Assembly: GCA_036850905.1 (NCBI GenBank)
Contig: CM072089.1
Coordinates: 41,823,119-41,887,118, forward strand
DNA: 64,000 nucleotides
DNA from: Luffa acutangula
Lineage: Eukaryota > Streptophyta > Magnoliopsida > Cucurbitales > Cucurbitaceae
Reading direction: 5' to 3'
Shown here: in pieces, positions 56,471-64,000 of the stretch
Position numbering within the stretch: position 1 is the stretch's first letter
Layout: the number at the start of each line of letters is the position of its first letter
The notes under the pieces: generated by a model
The model's database searches: none
Seen by the model: only the letters and a program-made list of their open reading frames with translations
Told to the model about the DNA's origin: nothing
Translations under genes and position numbers: made by a program

Positions 56471-57294
56471 GCTATTTTGGGGTTAAGAAGAAAAGTTTAG
56501 TGGGTGGAAAATTTTGCAGTTTCGTAAATAGAAAGATTTTTTAGCCAAGTCCAAGCCCAAGAGTTCTTCTTTAAAATGGTGCACAAAGCCCTAGGAGTGA
56601 GCCATAAGCAAAGCCACTCAACGCCCCATCTTTTCCCTTATTCTCCACAATACACACCTTCTTCAGATTGTTTCGCCCTTTGTCCAGCTGCTTCCGTCCT
56701 CCAACCCCATTCTTCGGCACGCGTTCCCTCTGGCCACCAGCAATCCATCACACGTCTCCTCTGGCGAGCTGCACGGCGGCGCAACAACGGGCAACAGTTG
56801 CGGTTGTGGGTGTTTTCTCCGGCATGTGTGGTGGTCGTGGGCGACGTTTTAGCGACGATTGCTGTCTGTTTTGTGCAGTAGGTCGTGAGGTGCAGTGTGG
56901 GTCCAATCCGTGGGTGTTTTTCGACGGCAATAGCTTCTCCAGCGAGCGGCAGTGCGAATAACAACATTTTTTTTAGTTTTTGGACGAATCTGGCATTGGG
57001 TAAGCTAGTTTAAGATCTTGTGGTTGTTTGTAGTAATTAGATTGAATACCTACTCTGTTTTGTGGTTTTTGCAGCAAGCTTTCCTTCCGATTGTTGGTGA
57101 TTTGTGCTGTGGGTCTTTGAATTCCTTCGATTTCGAGTGAGTTCGACCATGGGTAAGTGAATTTTAAAGCAATTTTGGATTGATTTCTCCTCATAATTAA
57201 ATACCCATGTTGGATTGGGTCTTGATTTTAGGCACCCATAGAGATTAGAGCTTTGATTGTTGAAATTAAGTCGATTTAGAACTTGTGCTACAAG
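56471..57294. other. unclassified GC-richer sequence, possibly an LTR fragment
   Basis: Joins B's truncated LTR on the left and element H on the right. Contains overlapping open frames of about 100 codons on both strands between 56576 and 56967, in a CpG-rich stretch. None shows a domain I recognise. The style (CGGCGG-rich part followed by GGGTAAGTGAATTTT) resembles the transcribed part of Gypsy LTRs, but no LTR ends are visible. A 5' exon of a host gene cannot be ruled out. Confidence 0.35.
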
Positions 57295-60200
57295 TGATGT
57301 GGAATTTTCCTACCGCAAGCGCACGGGTCAAGTAATAATAAAGTGATTTTGAAATCGAATGTCGTCCTCTGGATTGGATTTCTAATCAATTTTAATTACC
57401 GAAAATACTCTTGCCCAATTTTATTTAGGGAACCAATCAAAGTGAGATGAATGCAAATCAAACACAAAACAATGAAAAAGTGTGATAAACAATTGATGAC
57501 AAAGATCTTAGGGAATTTATTTCACCAATTGGGATTATGGATTAGCTCATGGATTAATGACATGTTATGATTCATAAATCTTGGAATACTAAAATCACAC
57601 ATATCTCTCCCGAGCATACACGATTCTTTCACATGCAATGAACCCGATATCCCTATCTAAATTCATTAAACATGCAAGGCATTAAGGTTATCTTTTTTAA
57701 CGATTTCTAGAATTAACTATTATCTCCCGATTTCTAGCTAAATCCTAGTTATGCACAATGAGTTCTAAGCTAAATCCTTTATGACGAGTTAGATTTAATC
57801 AAAATCAACATTAAATTCATGGTCGGTAAATTGAAGGCATTAAACATACAATATGCATAAATGAATAAATAACAACAATCCATAAATTCAATCCATAAAG
57901 TGCCCAACGGCTACATCAATCCCTAAGAAATAAACTTAGCTACACATAATCCGCGTTACGATATAAACTAAGTCTAAATAAGCCATAAAAACTACTAAAG
58001 AAAAGGGAAAAGAGAAGTAGACGCTAAGTAGGCCGAAACCGAACGTCCCCGTCACGATCTCCACGAACAAAGCCTGGAAATCAACTTTTCTCCACTTGCT
58101 TCAGCCTTCACAACAACCTTTTCTCTCTATTTTACGGCTCCAAAGTCACCAAAAATGTCCTCCAAAAAGCCCTAATCGCAAAATATAAATAGGGAAAATT
58201 TTGGTTGTAGCGTCGCGACGCTGTGGGGGTAGCGTTGCGACGCTGTCGCTGAAGGTGTTCATATAACACATGCGGAAGCAATTGAAGATCGAAAGCACAT
58301 AAGACATTCAATTTTGCTCCTAAAGCATGCATGTTCTATAAAAGAAAGAATAGAGAGTTTAGAGAACACCAACCTTTGTTGCTCACTTATGTTGAACTCC
58401 TTGTGGTGTTTGCCTCTCCTATGCTCCTTGGACAACCTCTAGAGTCTTCCCTACTATTCTCTTGGACCTAGAAAGACTTGTGGAAGTCTATAGAAGTAAG
58501 AAATAGGAAGAGAATGCTTGAAGGTACAAGCTTTAGGAAGAGATGAAATGAGAGAGTGTTTGAGGGAGAAAATTTGCAGCATAACACTAAGATGAAAGCA
58601 TAAAATCCTTGAATCTGATTCAAGCTCCTTTTATAGACCTCTCCCATGCAAAGACAAGCTTCATGACACTAGACACATGGTGAAAATGCAACTCAAAGTG
58701 GATTCTAGGTGTTTAATTCACAACACATGCATCTAGTGCATGGTTGTGTTGTTTTCCACTGTGCATCATCATGCAAGAGTGGAAATGCCACTAAATCCAC
58801 TATGAATTGAATCCTAATCGTGAATTTTCAGCTTGCAATTCATTTCAATTTCAATTCAAAATTGAAATTGATTTCTAGGAAATTAATTGGGACATTTCCA
58901 AGTAATTGTGATGTGATCAACCCAATCAATCTTTATCACCTAATGCCATGAATAATATATGATTCCTAATACATATATGTGGTATTTCAAACACTTTTAA
59001 ATACCTTCTCTCTCAATTCCTAATTTAATTCATAATTAAATCATTATTTCCAACACGTTTTACGATAAAACCCTATTTCCCGTTTTTGAACGATTCAAAG
59101 ATTCCTATCAAAATATTCTAGGCTTTAATCTGATATGAGCTAGTAGGGGGACCTAATGGACCTATAGATCATGGGCTCCAACGATTCGAGGCTAACCGAC
59201 TAATCTCATTATCAAAGTTATCCAACATTCGTTAACTACCGGGACACTCCACTATAGCCCGATAGTTGCAGTCCCCTCACTATAGATATATTTCCGTCCA
59301 CTTGATTTAACCATGTTTAGTAAGTTTTTCCTTCACAGGTTGTTCGTAGCTATAGCTAGGTCAAATAACCGTTTCACCCCTATAGTAGTTCTTGTTCCTC
59401 AAGTTCCACTAATCCTCTAATGAACAATCGGTTTGTGGTCCAACCATCAAACCTAAGTTCCTCTCGATCCAACGAGAGGGTGGGGCCCCTTGTTCAAGTC
59501 CCAGAGTTAGTACTTAAGAGAACAACCTCTCTGCTATCCCTGAAAAGGGTAGGAGTGAATTCCGTCTTGCGAAACTATGTCCCCAGCTATCTATTCGATC
59601 TTATCCCCAAAATGGTAGGCTCGTTGAGTCGGCGATGCTGGCCACTCTCACCCATGCAAAACAAAGGATAACATCGCATAAACAGGAGTTCATAGATAGC
59701 TCAGGATTAAGAACGAGTTACCTAGGTCATCTATGAGAAATAGTCAATTTCTTCTGTAAACGGCGTTACAAAGAGAAAGTGACTTATTTCGTGGTCCAGT
59801 CTTATGCCAACTCATTGTATAGGACGCCCCCACTCGCATGTCACCACATGAACGATTTAGGATCTCATCGTTTGAACTTAATACAAAGTGGGCCGCGTCC
59901 ATAGTGTCTCTAGGATAAGGCACCCAACCATAACCTTATACTATAGACTATTTTAACTATAAACTTGAACTTGATCCTACGATATGTCCCTACATATAGT
60001 TTGAGTATTCATTTTATAGTCAAGGATCTTAGTTTATTGGATTTAGGTTAATCATTCGAAATTTACATATTCAGTAACATCTTTTATTGAATAACCTCAA
60101 TAACGTCTTTATTGGAAATAGAATATGTTTAATGATTTACAAACTACGAGTTTATAGGACATTAAACCCAACAGTCGCGATACCGCGATTCTGGAAAATT

Positions 60201-60501
60201 TGTCGAGAGCCTCGCGACGCTATGAAATTTTTTTTTAGATTGAAAACTCCAAAAATAGAATGTCAGCGTAGAAACGGCCAGAGAGCAGCGTCGAAACGCT
60301 GATCTGCGGATGGGCCTATCTTCAATCTTCTAACTTTGATTCGTTTTTCATTCTTTGGCTTCTTTTCGCATCCCGAACATCCAAATGGCTCAAAACTATA
60401 TTTCCTACAAATAAAACACATAAATGCATAATTTTGGCCAATAAATTACAAAAGACTAGCTAAATTAATTAGGGAAAACTAGCTAGCTATGCTCGCTATC
60501 A
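57295..60501 (-). repeat. 3' LTR of H, split by a solo LTR
   Basis: Minus-strand start TGATAGCGAGCATAGC at 60501, end ...GGAAAATTCCACATCA at 57295; about 1.28 kb without the insertion. Dyads of the AGCGTC-NN-GACGCT type at 58209, 58231, 60208, 60265 and 60287, the last three degenerate. TATA-like CTATTTATATTT on the minus strand near 58185. The left 650 bp match 63349-64000 closely. Confidence 0.88.
58250..60173 (-). repeat. solo LTR (type-B relative) inside the 3' LTR of H
   Basis: 1924 bp with target duplication GTCGC (58245-58249, 60174-60178). Minus-strand start TGTTGGGTTTAATGTCC, end ...TGAACACCTTCA. The U5 end is like D and the first bases are like type A with changes. Contains the recurring antisense open frame (59420-59671, MNNRFVVQPSNL...). 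It sits within the dyad array of H, between its second and third dyads. Confidence 0.93.
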
Positions 60502-61696
60502 AACACCCCCAATCTTAAGCTTATGCTAGTCCTCGAGTAAACTAAAAATCAAGCATACAATGGAAGAATGGATGCAACAAACATGACTCAATCCTCAAGG
60601 CTCAAAACTCAATAATCAATCAATCAAGCGACATGCACATAAGGACAAATGAGGGAGACAAATCAAAAGTTTTCCAAAATTAACTTGCACAAGCGAGATC
60701 TAACTTAACGAGATCAGACTCTACTAGCCCGAGATTGGATTACTAAACTCTCAACTCATATTCCCTCTACACTGGCACTAAGGATTCACTAACGAGTCAA
60801 TGAAACAAATTAGTTTGTTTTCCTCCATACTTAGGTGCTTATAATTGAAAATTACAACATGCATTTTTATGTGGCACTAGCTTTCACACACCTATTGCAG
60901 GGACCCTTAACCCGAGTTTTACCCTTTGGTTGGCCTAACTGATCACAACAAGGGTAGCTCTTTTTGCCAAAACTTTATTAAGCATTGCATTGTGCGCATA
61001 AGTCATGACTTTCTCTTTTTTTTGGTTTTTTTTTTTCAAATTGTAACAACAATAATGATTTTTCTTTATGAGCATGATAAGCATATATTTTTTCTTTCCT
61101 CCTATGCACGATCAAACATGCTAATTTGAAAAAATTAACTCTTTTGCTCTTCCCTACACCTACCGAGGTGACTACAAGCATATGAACCTAATAATTCGCT
61201 CGTAAGCATTCAAATCCAAATCTAGCCAAAACAAATACTCTATTCATGCAAGACATCTCCTAGAAAAAGTTTAAAATGTCTCCCTTTTTTGACACTCATG
61301 CTTACAACTCATCGAAAGCTTGAAAATTGACAAGAAAGCCTATCATAGGAAATCATTGTCATGCAAAAATAGCATACAAAAAACAACCATATGCTCAATT
61401 CAAAGAAAGCTAAAAACTATACCCCAAATCAGATGCTCAAGGGCTCCACAAACATGCTATTCCACCCCCAAACTTAAAACATGCATTGTCCTCAATGTGA
61501 ACAATATTGGCTTGGAAGGACGATGACTTCTTTTAATGGAAGCTTGCAAGCAAGGGAGAAATTGGAACCAAGACCCACAAAACAAAAACAAACAAGAAAT
61601 AAAAAATGCAAAGAGAAACACAACTGAACTTACTTGGGTTGCCTCCCATAAGCGCTTGTTTAACGTCAATAGCTCGATGTGTTGACCGAATAGGTA
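60502..61696 (-). other. non-coding 3' interior of H
   Basis: No gene seen. On the minus strand the polypurine tract AAGATTGGGGGTG precedes the 3' LTR. TTTAAGTTTGGGGGTGG at about 61463-61479 is a second copy-like tract. GACGTTAAACAAGCGCTT with GGGAGGCAACCCAA (plus-strand 61638-61670) matches the same motif in TG1 at 39899. Confidence 0.65.
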
Positions 61697-62928
61697 TCAA
61701 GGTGGTCTAACGTCAGGTGTTCCATCAACAGTGCTCTTCCTAGCACCTTTCTTGTACCCCACCAACATGGTCTCTGCTGTGTTCTTAGGGTCCTCAAAAG
61801 CTTTTAGAATCTCCTTCTCCGGTTGGACTCTAATGATTAGCTCCCTACGCTCAATATCAATTATGACTCTCCCTGTAGCAAGGAATGGTCTCCCTAATAT
61901 GATAGGAATGGCAGGATTCTCTTTAATGTCCAAAAAAAGGAAGTCAACAGGAAGGAAAAATATACCTACCTTAATCAAAACATTCTCCACAATTCCATAT
62001 GGACTAACCACAATTCCATATGCAAGGGCAGCTGCAGACTCGATCGATTGAGCACTCCATGTACCTAAAACCCTTAAAAATGCAATAGCAAGGGAAGACA
62101 TCTGGGCCTGAAGTGCACTTATGTTGTCAATCTCAAACACTCCAGCAGCAATCTTTTTCGGTCCCGACCGCTCAGATGGCCACTGATAGCTATTGGTAGC
62201 CATTTCCTCTAGCAAAATCCTAGCGTTCTCAACAGTTTTGGACAACAGAGTCCCACCTGCAGCTGCATCAACAATCGTTTTCGTACTAGGAGTTAAGCCA
62301 TCATAAAATAATTGAACCTGAAGCCAGTCAGGGTAGCCATGCTGAGGGCACTTCCTCAGCAGCTCTTTAAATCGCTCCCAAGCCTCGAACAACTGCTCAT
62401 CAAACTGTTGCTTGAACGTCCCAATCTCGGTTCTCAGCTTGACCATCTTGACAGGAGGGAAGAATTTCTTTAAAAACGCTTGGACCAAAGCATCCCAGGT
62501 GGTAATGCTCCCAGGTGGAATTGATTGCAACTAGTCACGAGCTTTATCCTGAAATGAAAAAGTAAATAAAGTAAGCGAATGACATCTTCAGAAACACCAT
62601 TTAATTTTACCGTCCCACAGATGTCTAGGAAGGATTTCAGGTGAGAAGTTGGATCCTCCATGGGTGATCCTCTCTAAGCACAATGTCGAGCCATTTGAAT
62701 AAGACATGTTTTCAGCTCGAAATTATTAGCATTGATCGGGGCATAGACAATCACCGAATTTTGCTCCTGAAACACCGACTGAAAATAGTCCCTAATGGGC
62801 TTAGGTTCCTCGGGGTTAGGATTGGCCATTTGGATGTGATTTCCTTGGTCTTCCCTTCGAAGTCTATTAAAAGTTCTTTCTATCTCCGGATCAAAGGGAA
62901 CTAAGGCCAACTCCCTAACCTTTCGCAT
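61697..62928 (-). pseudogene. gag: gag fused to a protease fragment (element H)
   Basis: Gag starts at about 62928 (MRKVRELALVPFDPEIERTF, then PIRDYF... and EDPTSHLKSFLDIC at 62661), with an in-frame stop or shift near 62675 and another near 62530. It then runs open from 62530: FLKKFFPPVKMVKLRTEIG, LFEAWERFKELLRKCPQHG, PDWLQVQLFYDGL. At about 62080 the gag C-terminal part is joined in frame to the second half of an Athila/Tat aspartic protease (YGIVENVLIKVG, then IILGRPFLATGRVIIDI) that lacks the upstream catalytic D-S/T-G part. So an internal deletion removed the gag tail and protease active site, and the rest of pol is gone after 61697. A live gag would make capsid; this copy needs at least two repairs to its frame. 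Confidence 0.85.
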
Positions 62929-63324
62929 ACACCGATAAAACTAACCTAAAAAGGAAAATAAAAGAAAAGGAAAGAAAATAAATTAGGAAAGAAACTAGAA
63001 AAGGAAATAACTAAATCTAAATAAGGAAAATATAATCTACAAAACGACAAGATAACTAAATAAGGAATGCAAAAACAAATAAGGAAACTAGCAAATAAGG
63101 AAAAACTAATCTAAAAAGGAAAAAAACTAAAAAGAAAAATTCTATCGATGGAAAATTCAAACAGATATGGAAAACAAAAATCTAAATATGGAAAAGAAAA
63201 ATAATAAAGGAAAAAATTGCAATCTACCTAAAAACAAAAATAACAAAAATAACAAAAAATAAAATACACCATAAACTAAGACCGGACAATTTTTCTACGA
63301 TATTAAATTGACTAAATATGCCAA

Positions 63325-63342
63325 TCCCCGGCGATAGCGCCA
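63325..63342 (-). other. primer binding site of H, Asp-tRNA type, degenerate
   Basis: TCCCCGGCGATAGCGCCA on plus, two mismatches from the Asp-tRNA 3' end, followed by AAAACT and the LTR end. Same spacing as TG1 and G. Confidence 0.8.
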
Positions 63343-63348
63343 AAAACT

Positions 63349-64000
63349 TGATGTGGAATTTTCCTACTACAAGCGCACATGTCAAGTAATAATAAAGTGA
63401 TTTTGAAATCGAGTGTCTTCCTCTGGATTGGATTTCTAATCAATTTTAATTACCGAAAATACTCTTGCCCAATTTTATTTAGGGAACCAATCAAAATGAG
63501 AATGAATGCAAATCAAACACAAAAAAATGAAAAAGTGTGACAAACAATTGATGACAACGGTCTTAGGGAATTGATTTCATCAATTGGGATTATGGATTAA
63601 TTCATGGATTAGTGACATGTTATGATTCATAAACCTTGGAATACTAAAATCACACATATCTCTCTCGAGCATACATGATTCTCCAACATGCAATGAACCC
63701 GATATCCCTATCTAAATTCATTAAACATGAAATGCATTAAGGTTATCCTTTTTTAATGATTTTTAGAATTAACTACTAACTCCCTATTTCTAGCTAAATC
63801 GTAGTTATGCTCAATGAGTTCTAAGTTAAATCCTCTCTCCCGAGTTAGATTTAATCACAATCAACATTCAATTCATGGCCGGTAAATTGAAAGCATTAAA
63901 CATACAATATGCATAAATGAATCAATAACAACAATCCATAAATTCAATCCATAAAGTGCCCAACGGCTACATCAATCCCTAAGAAATAAACTTAGCTACA
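63349..64000 (-). repeat. 5' LTR of H (partial)
   Basis: Aligns base by base with 57295-57945 with a few percent difference. The dyad array and TATA box expected further right are beyond the window. Confidence 0.9.

Larger units (their letters stand above)
57295..64000 (-). mobile_element. H: second Athila-type gag-bearing element, runs off the window
   Basis: On the minus strand: 5' LTR from beyond 64000 to 63349, primer site, gag fused to a protease remnant, non-coding interior, polypurine tract (about 60503-60522) and 3' LTR 60501-57295, the last split by a solo LTR. The interior is only 2.85 kb with no RT or integrase, so it too is gag-only. LTR end TGATGTGG... at 57295 and 63349. The outer target duplication cannot be tested because the right end is outside. 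Confidence 0.88.

Overview
This window is plant nuclear DNA made almost wholly of transposable elements. I see no intact host gene, no rRNA or tRNA gene and no CRISPR array. The Copia pol proteins, the initiator-Met-tRNA and Asp-tRNA primer sites, the Athila-like gag, the hAT and MULE-type DNA elements and the AT-rich base composition all point to a dicot. The Copia family recalls elements I associate with cucurbits, but that is memory, not proof.

Layout, left to right. 1-8564 is a plus-strand Copia element (A) cut by the window edge. 8565-10202 is a pile of LTR debris, probably including a minus-strand Gypsy LTR. 10203 to about 56470 is one old plus-strand Copia element (B) that has been split by six separate insertions: element D (14149-31593, minus Copia, 5-bp TSD CAAGT), which itself received element C (minus Copia, about 18154-25891); a MULE-type MITE (32146-32814); a type-A solo LTR (33895-35858); a gag-only Athila-type element here called TG1 (36530-42623, TSD CTGAC); a degenerate solo LTR E (43684-50436, TSD TATAG), which contains a solo LTR (44202-46176, TSD ATTAA) and a SIRE-like solo LTR F (46841-49731, TSD TTTTG), and F contains an Athila-type LTR G (47929-49468, TSD GCGCT); and a hAT element (52467-56448, 8-bp TSD TCTAAAAT) in B's 3' LTR. 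56471-57294 is unclassified GC-richer sequence. 57295 to the end is a second, minus-strand Athila-type element H, whose 3' LTR is split by a solo LTR (58250-60173, TSD GTCGC).

The four Copia elements A-D are related but mosaic. Two LTR types, presence or absence of gag, and two leader variants are combined differently in each. All four carry a pyrimidine-rich CAG just before the first ATG, and the type-A LTRs carry a good GTAAGT donor, so the 2.4-kb leader looks like an intron. Three of the four lack gag. Deletion between nested C and D has made an in-frame 1590-codon reading frame with two reverse transcriptases.

The Athila-type LTRs (TG1, G, H) share an array of 14-bp dyads placed in pairs 22 bp apart, with 47-49 bp between pairs, just upstream of the TATA box. 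This is the most striking regulatory-looking structure here. Insertion boundaries were read directly from the sequence; family names rest on protein motifs, primer sites and termini.
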